From: Alternaria dauci | Taxonomy: Eukaryota; Ascomycota; Dothideomycetes; Pleosporales; Pleosporaceae | Assembly: GCF_042100115.1 (NCBI RefSeq) | Contig: NC_091278.1 | Coordinates: 620,001-684,000 of the forward strand | Reading direction: 5' to 3' | DNA length: 64,000 nucleotides | Shown: positions 43,757 to 55,442 of the stretch, piece after piece | Layout: every line of letters starts with the position of its first letter | How positions within the stretch are numbered: position 1 is the stretch's first letter | The notes under the pieces: model-generated | What the model was told of the DNA's origin: nothing | The model's database searches: none | What the model saw: the letters and a program-made list of their open reading frames with translations, nothing else | Program-made: the position numbers and the translations under genes

Positions 43757-46522
43757 CTAGACACCAACACCAGCACCACGTCCTTCAGCTTGTGCACGGG
43801 AAAACTGCTGCAGGAGCTGTAGTACACCTCCGCGATTGTTGCCTGGTGCTTCCTCTTCCTCCTCCTCCTCATCACCCTGTGCAAGGCGACTGGTTCGCCA
43901 GGAGTCGCCGAGTGTACTCTCCTCCTCAATGCGTGTATTCGGCGGTCCCGGCGCATCCGGGACTGCTTGTAAAGGCGTTCGGTACCTGCCATGTGGCGCT
44001 TGACGTGGCGAGCCGCGTAGTATCGACGCAGAAGAGGGTTGATGGTGCGGATCGAGGAGAACAGAGTTCATGGGCTCGTCCCTGGTGCCCGGTCTATGTC
44101 TTGGTGTCCTTTGTTGAGGATTCTGGCGTCCAGTCGGACCTCTACTTGTTCCTCTTGCGCCCATCTCTACTGGCTGAGCAGTCTGCGACATGGAGCCAAA
44201 GGTGTTTGGGAACTGTGGCGGAGGATTGAATTGGCCTCGTCCTTGAAGACGACCATTGTAGCCGCGCCCAGGGTTCTGGTACGTGTCCAAGAAACCATAG
44301 TACGAAGCCATCATCTTGTTGTCTTTGGCCATGAAATAGTCTTCTCGAAGATCAGGATCTTCTCTTGGGGCTGCAGTTCCGTTCGCGGGAATGTTATTCG
44401 CGTTGCGTGTGGTTTTTGTAGACGGGAACATGGAGTACGAACATGTTACACCCAGGCCGTCGACTACGATGGAGAATTCACGGAAGAAGTCAACAATGCG
44501 GTCGCTGCATTTGGGCAACCGGAAGATGAGCAGGAAAGGTGTGATGACCATGCTGAGTATCTCTTCGGCAAAGATGAGAATCTTGGGCTGGTACAGTTGA
44601 GCGAATTCGGCGCGAACCTCGTCCGTGTGTAGCCTATCACGCCACGACTCTGGCTCGTAGCGCGTGTGGTAGATGACGTGGTTGAGGTAGTAGGATGGGT
44701 CTGTGACCTGATCATCCTGAGGGCTGCTCCCACGTGCGACACGGTAAATCGTACTAAGAATACCGATCCAGAAGATAGCAGTCTTTCCAGGTGTAATCTC
44801 AAAGTTGAGGAATAACTCTGAGTCGAGTAGTGTAAACACCACGAGGACAAACGCAAAGGCTCCCGCGATGAAGGCTACAAACGAGGAGACCTGCTCGGTC
44901 TTATCTTTGGGGAATTGGGCAAGGTAGAGATTTGCGTACGGATAGGCCATATTACGGCGGCGGGCGAAATAATGAGGAAGCTCGTTGAATTCGCGGAACT
45001 TCCACTGCGCAAATGTGGTGAAATCGCGGTTACTGAGTTGGCCAGGGTCCTTGTGGTACTCGGTGAAGTATTTGAACATGTATGATGCAAGCACGAATAC
45101 TACAGCGGCAGGTGCGCATAGGATACTGATGATACCGGTCCAGAAGAAGCGGGTTTTCAACCTCTTAACCAGCTCTCGGCGGTTGCGCTCCTTCAGGAAG
45201 TCGGGGTTGAACTGGCCATTTGGTCCGCTAAAGACAAAGTCCATGATGGCGAGGTTGACGTGCCACCTAGTTGTTTCCGAGAAGATGTACCGGTTACCGA
45301 GAAACGGAAGAGGGACAGTGACGTCCAATATCTCTTTGTTAAACAGAGCGATCAGGTAGTTGTCACGACGCATCAGACGGCCTGCGATGTCAATAGCATC
45401 GAGTCGCTGCCTGCTTTTCGAATCGAGCAACTTGCGCGTCTGTGGGGACAGGTTCGATGCAGTCGCCAAGTTCAGGTCCCGTAATGCCATGATGCGTGTC
45501 ACCACCTGCTGCCACTGTATGGTTTGTATGTCGCGGTCGGGAATATCGAGAAGATAATGGTAAAAGTCATGCATGGCTCGAAGCCGGGGTACGTCAGTGA
45601 CCAGGGTGTAGAATGAGTAGAGCCAGTAGATGAGGAAGAGCCAGAGGGCGAATATCCAAAACCCATGGATTCTGTATCATGTCAGCGTGGAACGGTATTC
45701 ACGATGTTGGACAACCAACCTCGCCGCACATTTGGGCACCAGGACCTGGCTCATCTTGTTGCTCTCTGGCAACTTGGCGTAGTTGATGCACCAGCCAAGG
45801 AAGGTCATGAATCCAACTACAAAGGCAGTTTGCGCGAGCGTTAGAGCGCGTCTCAGAAGGATCGAGTATATTCCGCAGCCAACATAATATTCGTAGACCT
45901 CGGTCATGTAGTTGTCCAGATCCGTCTGATTCACCCACAGCCACATGGCCTTCTCCTTTCGGTCGGCTACAAAGTGTCCCGGCCTACTGGTATGCCCCCA
46001 CGGCTGCGAAGATGCGCCGCTCCTATCCTCATCATGCAGCCGCTGCTGCGTTCGGGTGGCATCCCACTGTGCCCGTGTCTGCCGCGTGGCTGGGCCAGGC
46101 ACTGGCATGGGGAGGCCCTGATTGCGCTGGGTCGAGCTTGGCCCAGGCTCGTGTCCGCCTTCGAGAAGCAAAGACTGCGGTACGTCGTCATCGTCGTCTA
46201 GAGGTACGGTGCGAGCTGGAGCTGGCTGTCTCCAAGCGGGCATGCGACTTGCGGTATTGATGCCGGGCGGAGCGTTGCGTTTGGCCTCGGGAGAGACGGC
46301 GCGACTCTCAGCCGTCATCTGGCTCGAAGATGCCTCCTCGAGCAGGTGCGCCAGGTCTTGCTCCTCGAAGCGGGCTTCGAAGTTCTCTTCGTCAATGTCC
46401 ATTTCGTGGCGCTCCTCGGTCGAGGCAGAGTCGCGGCGGGCGTGGGCGGTGAGGGGTTCGCGTTCGTATGTTTCGTCTGAAGCAGAAGGAAGGAGCCGAG
46501 ACAGCAGGTTGGAGGCCATCAT
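43757..46522 (-). CDS. ATG9: Autophagy lipid scramblase ATG9
   Basis: Exon 1 is 45720-46522 and exon 2 is 43757-45671, joined over a 48-bp intron, giving 905 residues. Two adjacent ATGs (46522 and 46519) start MMASNLLSRLLP. The N-terminal 220 residues are disordered and acidic. The conserved core begins AMWLWVNQTDLDNYMTEVYEYY and runs through membrane segments such as FVVGFMTFLGWCINY, FWIFALWLFLIYWLYSFY and ILCAPAAVVFVLASYMF. The splice join lies between the first two membrane segments. Typical marks are DVTVPLPFLGNRYIFSETTRWHVN and TPGKTAIFWIGILSTI. The C-terminal 200 residues are disordered, with a run of Glu. Atg9 is the only integral membrane protein of the core autophagy machinery; it cycles between Golgi-derived vesicles and the phagophore assembly site and scrambles lipids for phagophore growth. 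It is divergent from COG6. Confidence 0.96.
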
Positions 46523-46869
46523 GGCTGATGTGCAGTGATGCGCTCAGGCAGCGGCGGGGCGCGTGGCCGTGCTGTGCTGTGCCGGGTCAAGGGTGTGTGG
46601 AGGACGGTAGAGTGGTCAGAGGACCGAAGACGTGATCCCCAAAAGTCAAGACGAGCCTCCATGAGCACTGACGTAAGCCTAGTCAGTGACCATATCAGCG
46701 TGATGGAGATTAGCAGGAGAGACGAGAGGTGGTTGCGGCTATCCGTGATGCAGGCACATGGCAATCGCGCAGGTGACGCGACCGATATCGATAAGGCTCG
46801 GCTGCACTTGCCCCTTGTCAGCCCGATATGCCACCTTTCTGGGCCCAGAGGCACAACACCCACCCAGTC
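46523..46869. promoter_or_regulatory. Divergent ATG9/COG6 promoter region
   Basis: These 347 bp separate the two start codons. I see no TATA box. An in-frame ATG at 46828 could give COG6 14 extra residues. Confidence 0.5.
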
Positions 46870-49002
46870 ATGTCCGTGAGCTATTTCCAGGATCGAGCAA
46901 CTCCCGCTTCTCAGAATGCCACCTCGCCGTCCTCTCCGTCGGCAGCCCCCGCTTCGCGAGGGACAAATGCCCTCTCGAGCAGGATCACCAATGTGCTCTC
47001 TGCGTCGTACGCAGACCTAGAGATTCGTGATGCCTTGGAAACTCTGGATGCACGTCGGGTGCAGAACACGGCCGAAACACGACGTCAGCTGCGTCTAGAT
47101 GTGCAGAAGGAGGTCATTGAGTGCAACGGCGAGATCATCAAGGACTTTGGTCAGGTTGCCCAAGTATGTTGGAACACGCACTCTTAAAGACGTCGGACTA
47201 AGCTCAGCTAGCAACTCAAACGTATCGGAAGTGCCATCAGTAGCTTGAACACTTATTGCGCGGATATGCGCGGCCATATTGAGGCTGCCAACAGAGAGAC
47301 TGGGCCTGTCTTGGAAGAAGCCACAAGCCTCATCACTCAGAGGAAGCAGGTCGAATCTAAGCAGCAAATATTGAACGCCTTTAGTACCCACTTCCTGATA
47401 TCTGAAGAAGACGCCACTACTCTGACATCCACTGCTGAGCCTGTCAACGAAGACTTTTTCCAAGTCTTGACCCGCGTAAAGAAGATACATCACGATTGCC
47501 AGGTGCTGCTGGGAACTGAGGACCAACGATTGGGCTTGGAGGTGCTAGAACAGAGCTCCAAGCAGCTCAACTCAGCCTTCCAGAAGCTGTATCGATGGAT
47601 TCAACGCGAGTTCAAGACACTGGATCTTGAAAACCCGCAAATCAGTGCCTCTGTGCGCCGGTCTCTGCGCGTGTTAGCCGAACGTCCTACCCTATTCCAA
47701 AGTTGTCTTGACTCGTTCGCGGAGGCACGAGAAGCCATTCTATCCGACTCGTTCCATGCTGCGTTGACCGGATCGACCTCAGAAGAGCACATAGCCACGA
47801 AACCGATCGAATTTCATGCCCACGACCCACTCCGCTATGTTGGAGACATGCTTGCATGGGCTCACTCAACGACCGTATCGGAGAGGGAGGCACTTGAGAA
47901 CCTCTTCATCTCAGATGGCGATGAAATCAAACGTTCCATTCAAGCAGGTCTAGAAAGCGAGCCGTGGCTGAAAGGCGAAGCGGACGCAGAATTCTTCGAC
48001 GGACGGAAAGCCTTGAACCAGCTCGTCAGCCGCGATCTAACAGGTGTGGCTCGTCTTTTGAGGCAGCGGACTGAGCAGGTTGTTCAAAGCCACGACGATG
48101 CTACTCTTGCTTATAAAATTGCAAACTTGATCGGCTTCTACAAAGGAACCTTTGCCAAGCTACTTGGAGCAGATTCTGAGGTCTTGGACGTATTCGACGC
48201 ACTGGAAGCTTCTGCGATGCGGCAATTCCGTGCCAATATGAGGGACTACGTTGCCAATGTACAAAGCGACCTTGCTGTAGCACCAGCCGACTTGTCCGCT
48301 CCTGAGTTTCTCGAAGATGCACTTCAGATGCTTCGTGTCCTTGCGAAGAGCTACGATACATCAGTTGCCGCAACAGAGGATAATGGCCAAGGATTCCAGA
48401 CTGTACTTGCGGAATCGCTAGACCCTTTCCTGAATGGCTGCGAAAATTTGCAGAAAGGAATGAAAGAGCCAGACAGCGCCATCTTCGCCATCAACTGTCT
48501 CTACGCAGCAAAAGAGGTGCTCTCTGCGTATGCCTTCGCTAGCGAGCGAGTCAACGAGATCGATGATACGATTGACGAGAACGTTGCGAAGTTGACAGAC
48601 TACCAACATCAATATCTCCTTCATGAGTCTGGTCTTTCCATCCTTCTCAATGCCCTTGAGGAGATCGATGATTCGCCAGAAAGCCTCAAGACAATCCCTG
48701 AATTGGGAGCATTCAAGCCAGATGCACTCGTCGCAGCCAGTCAGCAGCTGGATGAGTTTTTGCCGTCAGCTATTATCGACGCATCAGAAAACATCAAGCG
48801 GCTGCGTAACAGGAACATGATACAGACAATCACAGAAGAAGCGGCTGGCAAATTCTGCGAAGACTTTGAAGTTGTAGAGGGCAAGATGATGGCGGCTGAT
48901 GATCTGACATACGATGAAGACAAGGAAGACGAGGAGCAGGAGCCCGGGTTGAGAGATCTGTTTCCTCGTACCAGTGGTGAGATACGAGTGCTACTCAGCT
49001 AG
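46870..49002 (+). CDS. COG6: Conserved oligomeric Golgi complex subunit 6
   Basis: Exon 1 is 46870-47163 and exon 2 is 47212-49002, with a 48-bp intron, giving 694 residues from ATG 46870 ([12 protein letters not shown]). An in-frame ATG at 46828 would add MPPFW and nine more residues; the later one is preferred by family style, but this is not certain. After a Ser/Pro-rich start come the helical repeats of COG6: [26 protein letters not shown] then [13 protein letters not shown] across the splice, and [17 protein letters not shown]. The long helical body ends [11 protein letters not shown]6 is in lobe B of the eight-subunit COG tether, which captures vesicles for retrograde transport within the Golgi. 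No defects are seen. Confidence 0.93.
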
Positions 49003-49154
49003 AGGTCTGCAGTGAAAAGTATGTACAAGCTAGTAGACAATGATCATGGTACCCGCCTCCCTCGTGCATGCATCATGTTCGTCGTTTCCATGCTTCGTGA
49101 CGCGCAAAGCCGCACTCGTGCTCTCTCAAATGCCCAATTCAATGTGGCCGCTCT

Positions 49155-49658
49155 TCACTGAGGTTTCTTCTTCTCCCACTCCTCTGGCGTATGGCATTTC
49201 GGCGTCCATGCATGTATCGCCGCAATCTCCTCCTTCAACGTCGAGTTGACCAGCCGATGCCGTGCTAGAGTAGTCTTCTTGGCAAACTGGGGAGACACGA
49301 TGATGGCCTCGTACATTTGCCCGCATCCACCTATTCTTGTTCATTAGTATTTGCTCAGCGAATTGCGCCGTTTGCCAATTCGTACTTCTCTAATTCAAAA
49401 CTATGCTTACAACACAATCCTCCTGGCTTTTTTAACCCTGAAAACCAAAGACTAGTACGTACCACTCAGATCTTCAATTTCAACATAGGTTGCGCCCAAT
49501 CCCTCCTTCAATTTCCTTTCCAGGCCCTCCATGGTCACGCCAGAAGTTGCCTGCACGTTGGCCGCTTCCTCGTCCGTCCTTGCACTCATGTTGTTCGTAG
49601 CGTCTGGTTCGATGGCAAGATTATCAAGAGTTTTGTAAAGTTTGTGTCGCGGATCCAT
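49155..49658 (-). CDS. BOL2: BolA-like protein 2 (Fra2/BOL2)
   Basis: Exon 1 is 49463-49658 ([15 protein letters not shown]) and exon 2 is 49155-49330, with a 132-bp intron (GTACGT to ATAG), giving 123 residues. The BolA fold shows as [23 protein letters not shown] then [34 protein letters not shown] and IHAWTPKC. Cys68 and His105 match the metal-ligand pair of BOLA2-type proteins. In yeast Fra2 forms [2Fe-2S] heterodimers with monothiol glutaredoxins Grx3/4 and takes part in iron sensing in the cytosol and nucleus. The N-terminal extension of 40 residues is longer than in yeast and may be partly non-conserved. Only the first exon is obvious as an open frame; the second needs the splice. It shares a 189-bp divergent promoter with NIF3. 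Confidence 0.9.
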
Positions 49659-49847
49659 AAGGCGATGATGTGATATTGACTTGGTGTTCCTATCTTCGGA
49701 TCTGATTAGATGCGGCTTCCAAACGGGGAAAGACCGGGATTTGAAGAGGGGAGGGGCTATGACGCATAGTTGCAGGGGTCACAGGCGCGTTGAGTCGGGA
49801 TTGCTGCACGCGTAGTCTTGCTTTGCCATTGTTCATCTGGGAGCTGT

Positions 49848-51113
49848 ATGTTTGCATCTGCCGCACGACGAGTCGCTATGAGTGCGACCACTACTTCAGC
49901 GCCCTTCTCCAAGGCGGTGGTGCGGGCTATGCAGAAGCTGTGAGTAGGACTAGAAAGCGTCGTCCCTTCTTCAATGCATAGCGATTGACCAGGACCTCTA
50001 CGCGGTTTAAGTAATGTCATATACTGACTGGTTCGAAGGTACCCGCGGGAGCTTGCAGACAACTCCTGGGACAATACTGGGCTGCTGCTCGAGGCACCAT
50101 TCGATCCGTCGCGTCGCCAGTCGAACACCGTCCTCCTTACCATCGACCTTACGAAAGCTGTCGCCGACGAGGCAATCGCCTTGAAATCCTCTATTGTCAT
50201 CGCATATCATCCTATCATATTCCGGGGCCTGAAGTCATTGACTCTTGCCGATACCCAACAGCAATCGCTGCTACGCCTTGCTAGCCATGGTATTAGTGTA
50301 TACAGCCCGCACACCGCGCTTGACTCGGCTCCAGGAGGCCTCGGGGATTGGTTAGCGGATATCGTAACAGGCACGAAGACGATTCATGATGGATCAGATG
50401 CAGATGCTCGATCGGAAGCTACAAGCAACACGAATGCAGATGATGACGACCCCTTCATTGAGAAGAAGAAGCGCCCTACATTCACACTGCAACATCACCC
50501 TAGTCAGCCAATGCTTAGCTTTGGCAAGCTGACCGCCCCCACTGTGATCCCCCTCACAGCTCCTCACAAGCGCGAAGCCATCAAACCCCAATCGCCAGAA
50601 CTAGCCTCACACCCTGGAGCAGGCATGGGTCGCATTGTGAGGTTCGACCACCCACAACCGCTTCCTACGCTCCTCGATCGCATAGGCAAGGGACTCAACA
50701 ACCCCAAGGGCTTTCCAATCGCCATACCACAAAACAAGACGATAGCTGATATCGAGATACGTAGCGTAGGCATATGCGCTGGCTCTGGCTCAGGCCTACT
50801 CAACGGTCTCGATGTGGACCTGCTGTTCACAGGCGAGATGGACCATCACTCGGCGCTTGCGGCGATCGAGAAGGGAAGAGTTGTCATAAGCTTGTTTCAC
50901 AGCAATTCTGAACGTGGCTTCCTGGCAGAGGTGTTGATGGAACAATTGGAAGAAGCGGTGCAAGAAGAATGGACAAAGGTCAGAGAAGAGGAGAAGGACA
51001 ATGAGGAGTTACAAGAGGCATTGGCGGACGATGACTTTGAAATTGGCGTCAGCGAAGTTGACCGGGATCCTTATGGCATCGTAGTACTGAAGAGCGAAGT
51101 AGACCAGTCATAG
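49848..51113 (+). CDS. NIF3: NIF3/DUF34 family metal-binding protein
   Basis: Exon 1 is 49848-49939 and exon 2 is 50039-51113, with a 99-bp intron ending CGAAG, giving 388 residues. The first codons, MFASAARRVAMSA, could be a short mitochondrial targeting sequence; a second ATG at 49878 would remove ten residues. The fold is recognised by LYPRELADNSWDNTGLLLE, SSIVIAYHPIIFRGLKSLT and VYSPHTALDSAPGG. A long middle insertion follows and the C-terminal half has SVGICAGSGSGLL and DLLFTGEMDHHSALAA. The His and Glu residues in AYHP and GEMDHH match the dinuclear metal site of bacterial members. The biochemical role of the family is not settled; members are linked to GTP cyclohydrolase I-like and metal-related functions. 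Yeast Nif3 partners Ngg1. Confidence 0.9.
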
Positions 51114-51311
51114 CGACAGCACGTAGGATGTTGTATATGAACGAGCACGATGTCATGGATGTAGACTTTGAGGTGGTAGGGTTCAGGACTTGGTTGCCCC
51201 ACTTCATTGCGCACACCTTAACAAGCTACAAGTTTGGGTCTAGCTACAGCACACTCATGTGCATAGTATCATTAAAATATATTGAACATAATTTGACAAT
51301 TTTGCAACAAA

Positions 51312-51396
51312 TCCTCTGTGGCGCAATTGGCTAGCGCGTCTGACTGTTACACCATTGGCTATCAGGAGGTTGGAAGTTCGAGCCTTCCCGGAGGAG
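51312..51396 (+). tRNA. tRNA-Asn (GTT) with 11-nt intron
   Basis: The cloverleaf closes fully: acceptor stem TCCTCTG with CGGAGGA, D arm with the box-A-like TGGCGCAATTGG, anticodon stem TCTGA with TCAGG, and T arm GGAAG-TTCGAGC-CTTCC as box B. The anticodon GTT is at 51346-51348. The intron is 51350-51360 (CACCATTGGCT), at the canonical position one base after the anticodon. The discriminator is G at 51396, as in tRNA-Asn. The mature tRNA is 74 nt before CCA addition. Excluding the intron, the body matches the usual eukaryotic tRNA-Asn pattern. Confidence 0.93.
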
Positions 51397-51401
51397 GATT
51401 G

Positions 51402-51406
51402 TTTTT
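51402..51406 (+). terminator. RNA polymerase III T-run terminator of tRNA-Asn
   Basis: A TTTTT run begins six bases after the discriminator base, the standard RNA polymerase III stop signal. Confidence 0.85.
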
Positions 51407-51696
51407 GCGCCGCTGTTGAGCCATCAGCACGCGAACTCATGATTTGTGCACAGCACTACCCTCTTTTTTACAGAGGTGCTGAACGCATCTGTCACATGCT
51501 GACCTAGAAGTGTAATATGATTGACACCTGTGTTGTACTGCATAAGGGAAAAGGTGAAGACTACTGCTTCCATATGCCCCATCAAAATCTGTACTCGCTT
51601 GGTATGCATTCTATCTGTAGCTAGGAAGCAGCAAAATGATTGAATATTCTCCCTTGCTATGCAGTCGATGTCTCGTCTACGGGCTCTAGAAATCAT

Positions 51697-52392
51697 TCAA
51701 CACCGCGCATCTACCCGAATGATAACGCACTGCTTCGACATCGTATCGTATAAGCCGAACTCACTGACAGTCCTCAAGCATATCTCCTCCAATCTAGCTT
51801 TCACCACCACCATTCCTGCTTGATCCAATTGCCTCACGCCAACCTCGGGATTTCCGCTCGGCGAGCGCAGCTCTGGCCCTAAAGATGGAATGACCCTGCT
51901 GAGAAACCCTCTCTTTGTATGCGTTTGTGCACTATCCGCTTGACCTCTTCCATGTCCTCTAGGACTCCTTAGAACCGGGCTCGCATTTAGATTTTCGCTG
52001 AGCATACGCTCCAACTCTACGATCACAACTTGCGGTCTCCAAAACTCTGTCCGGTTCATTTGGCCTTCTAACCGCACGACTTTCGGTTCGTCTTCTGATG
52101 AGAAGCCCACTACTTCTACCGGTTTGGGGTCGGAAGTGTCGAAGCTGTATTCGGATTTCTCTTCCACTACGGGCAAGGGTATGTCGGAGGGGAGCATGGC
52201 GATGGTCGTTTGTGCGATGCCGAATGTAGCGCGCTCTTCGATTAGAGGAATGACGTGCCTTTCGATCACGGATTGAATGTGGTGTGTGCGGGTTGTGCTT
52301 AGTTGGTCGAGGATGGTTTGGCCTCGTGAGGACGCTGGTGAGCTGTACTCCGAGTACGGTGGGGGAGAGGCTTGTTTTTCGTTTCGAGACAT
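51697..52392 (-). CDS. Conserved ascomycete protein of unknown function, 231 residues
   Basis: A single exon runs from ATG 52392 (MSRNEKQASPPPYSEYSS) to a stop at 51697-51699. It starts with a PPxY-like PPPYSEY motif that could be bound by WW-domain proteins such as Rsp5 adaptors. The body has THHIQSVIERHVIPLIEERA and FGIAQTTIAMLPSDIPLP, then YSFDTSDPKPVEVVGF, and QMNRTEFWRPQVVIVELERML. I recognise this block order from unnamed fungal proteins; the function is not known to me. The C-terminus, VVVKARLEEICLRTVSEFGLY, is helical. No membrane segment or signal peptide is present. It faces the tRNA-Asn gene 300 bp away. Confidence 0.72.
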   Translation of the reverse strand: MSRNEKQASPPPYSEYSSPASSRGQTILDQLSTTRTHHIQSVIERHVIPLIEERATFGIAQTTIAMLPSDIPLPVVEEKSEYSFDTSDPKPVEVVGFSSEDEPKVVRLEGQMNRTEFWRPQVVIVELERMLSENLNASPVLRSPRGHGRGQADSAQTHTKRGFLSRVIPSLGPELRSPSGNPEVGVRQLDQAGMVVVKARLEEICLRTVSEFGLYDTMSKQCVIIRVDARC

Positions 52393-53562
52393 TGTCGAGA
52401 TATGGGGTTGAGAGATGGAGGTTGTTCAGGTATCGCAGTGTGTGGAGATGCGGAAGTGTAGATGCTTCGACATCAGGATTGCTGCGGCGATTCGTGTTCC
52501 TTGGTCGGTTACTTGCTCTCGTTACCAAATTACTGTTTTCCACTTCAGTGACGGTGATCAGAAGAGTCATTCATTGATATCCACGGATCTCGGCAACCCA
52601 TACTCTGGTTACCAAAGTTTCTAGAAGTCTGCCCTGCCTCAACCCCGTATACTGATGCCTTAACTAGACCTAAATGGTACCCGTACGGTCTCGTGACACT
52701 GTAAGCCATGGAAATGAGGGCGCATTGTTATGCTGCGCCGTCTCCAATAAGCGAATCACAAATATGCGTCTGCGCGGTCGCGAGGCGTTCGGGCCGGGAA
52801 GCTTGGCGCAGTGAAAGCAATGTCTTGGAGGCGATAAGCCAGAGGACAGTAACTTCGACCAGCAAGTTCGGGACGGAAGCTTAGGAACGCCCAATCTGCA
52901 CAGCGCGTTCCTGAATTTTGGCCTGGAGGTCGCCTTACCGGCCCTTCTCTTTAAGGGATTAATTGCGCAGCAAAAGACTGACCTGTTCCGCTCACCGCGC
53001 TGGAGTTATGCCTCCAGAAGACAGATCCTCGGTTCAGGCTCAAGGCTGAGATGATCACACGCAGACGGCTCTGTGGCGCAAGGCAGAAAGCACTAACTCG
53101 TTTCTGTGTTAGCCGTATGGTCCGTGCACACATTTCCACGAACACTAGACGAGGACGGTCACCGAAAACGCCTTTACATGCCGGTTGCACGGATAAGCCA
53201 GCATGCGCATATATGACCTCAAATAATTCGAGATGTATAAAGTAGTCAACATAGCCCCTGTTTTGCCTAATACGCCTCAGTGCACCTGTTCATCATCATC
53301 GCGAGCCTCAGTTCTGGTACGGTACGACCTCGAATCCTTTGTGAGCACATTAGGTACCGTGGTTCTATCAGCACTGCGCAACTCAAGCAAAGCCCCCAAG
53401 CTCGTTACTGGGTAGCATTTTATATCTTATATAAGTGCTGCACCACTCCTCTTTACTACACCACCCATTCAAATCTCCATTGACAATCCTCCGATATTGG
53501 ACACCAACTCCATTGAAATTACCATCAACACCACCTAGGTTTTTCAAACATCAGCCGTCACC
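52393..53562. promoter_or_regulatory. Divergent region between the 231-residue gene and the flotillin gene
   Basis: No gene is seen in 1170 bp. A strong TATA box, TATATAA at 53428-53434, lies about 130 bp before the flotillin ATG and should set its start site. Confidence 0.5.
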
Positions 53563-55132
53563 ATGTGGTACCATGTCGCCGAGCCGAATTCCTACCTCGT
53601 CATTACGGGTGTAGGAATCGAGAAAGTCCTGATCAAGAAGAAGGCTTTCGTATATCCCCTACAAAAGGTTTCAAAAATCTCAATTACACCTTTTGACTTT
53701 TCCATGGCCCTCCAGGCTATGACTATCGAGAAACTTAAATTCGCTCTACCAGCAGTCTTCACAATCGGTCCTGCAGATAGCCCCGAAGCTCTTGAGAAAT
53801 ATGCCGTATTGCTCACCGGAGAAAGCGACGGCAGTCCTACTCAAACAGCAGCTAAGGGAGTCGTCTCGGTCGCTGAGGGTCGCAATCATGTTCAAGAGAT
53901 TGTCAAGGGCATCATCGAGGGTGAGACACGAAGCATCGTCTCTACCATGACTATGGAAGAGCTATTTCGTGAGCGTAAGATCTTCAAGGATAAAGGTAAG
54001 CTGGACTATCACAAACTGCATGTACTATAGAAACTAATTCCAAGCAGTAATTCAGCAAGTGCAATCCGAGTTGGACCAGTTTGGTCTTTGCATTTACAAC
54101 GCCAACGTCAAGGAACTACAAGACACACCAGGCTCAGAGTACTTTGCCTTCCTTTCCCGCAAGGCGCATGAGGGAGCTCTCAACCAGGCCAAGGTTGATG
54201 TTGCCCATGCTCGTATGCAGGGTGAGGTCGGAGAAGCAGAGAAGCAAGGAAAGACGAAGCAAGAAGTCGCCAAGATCCACGCCCAGACTGCTGTCCTCGA
54301 AACCGAACGTAAAGCCGAGAAGGCCACAGCAGATGCCAAATTCACCGACAAGGAGATTGAAATTGGCCGCGATCTCAATGTGGCTCGAATCAACGCTAAG
54401 CGTGAAGCTGAACGCCGCGATGCGGAACTGCAGATGGAAGTCGAGAAGAAGAGGGCGCTCATGGAACTTGAACGTCTCCGAGCAACCAAAGTCGTGCAGG
54501 CTAAGATCGAGAAGGAGAGTGCGCAGCAGCAGGCTGATGCAGAGCTATACACTCAAGAGAAGGCAGCAGATGGAAGCAAGTACGGCCAGCAAGCCGAAGC
54601 CGAAGCGGCTGCTTTCCGTCGTCTCCGTGAGGCTGAGGCCAACTTTCAGGCCAAGGAGCGCGAGGCCGAGGCAAATTTCATCGTCTCTAAGCGTCGAGCT
54701 GAAGCCGAATACTTCGCCCAGGAGCGTGCAGCTCAAGCCCATCTCATCACCCAACAGCGCGAAGCCGAAGGTCTGTCTGCCATGGCCAAGGCCTACGGCG
54801 ACATGGCGAATGTCCTCGGTGGTCCCCAAGGTCTCATGCAATACCTCATGATCACCAACGGCACGTACGAGAAGCTTGCGCATGCAAACGGCAACGCTAT
54901 CAAGGGACTGCAACCAAAGATCAACGTCTGGAACACTGGCAGCCAGGGTAGTGAGGGCATGGCGGATCCTTCAGCACCTATTCGCAACCTCTTCCAGAGC
55001 CTCCCACCTCTTCTCAGTACTATTCACGACCAGACTGGTATGGCGCCACCTACCTGGTTGGCGCAAATGCCTCATCAGAACGGAGATTTGAGCAAGATGC
55101 AATTGAGGAATGGCAGTGATGTGTCTTCGTAG
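53563..55132 (+). CDS. Flotillin-like SPFH-domain protein (FloA type)
   Basis: Exon 1 is 53563-53995 and exon 2 is 54048-55132, with a 52-bp intron, giving 505 residues. The SPFH/PHB domain fills the first 190 residues (MWYHVAEPNSYLVITGVG, ISITPFDFSMALQAM, IIEGETRSIVSTMTMEEL). A long coiled coil follows, with Ala/Glu repeats such as AEAEAAAFRRLREAEANFQ. The C-terminal region has GDMANVLGGPQGLMQYLMI and a tail rich in Pro and Gln. There is no membrane-spanning segment, as expected, since flotillins bind the inner leaflet by acylation and hydrophobic patches; GVG and Cys-poor ends leave the acylation site unclear. In aspergilli FloA organises sterol-rich membrane domains and affects wall integrity. 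A TATA box lies 130 bp upstream. Confidence 0.92.
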
Positions 55133-55442
55133 AGAGACGCTATGACTGACAAGGACGGGGACAAATTGTACGAAGTAGGGGCGGGTTGTGGATGTCAGTA
55201 TGCCTTTTTATGCATCAGTCGTTGTTATACCCCGGCTTGCTACGGCTAGGAGTTTGGGATACGTTGTTGTACTATTTGTATTTTTTAAGACCTAGACTTT
55301 TTGCTTCTCTTAACCTATAGACTTATTGTAATGTCCAATACAATAAAACCATACTACAACCTTCCTAGATATTACCCCCAGACAATGATTCATAAAATGG
55401 GAGCGGAGAACACACATCCCCTAAGAGAACAAAATCAAGATG
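55133..55442. other. Convergent 3' gap
   Basis: The 310 bp between the flotillin gene and the 2EXR-type gene hold their 3' UTRs and nothing else that I can see. Confidence 0.5.
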
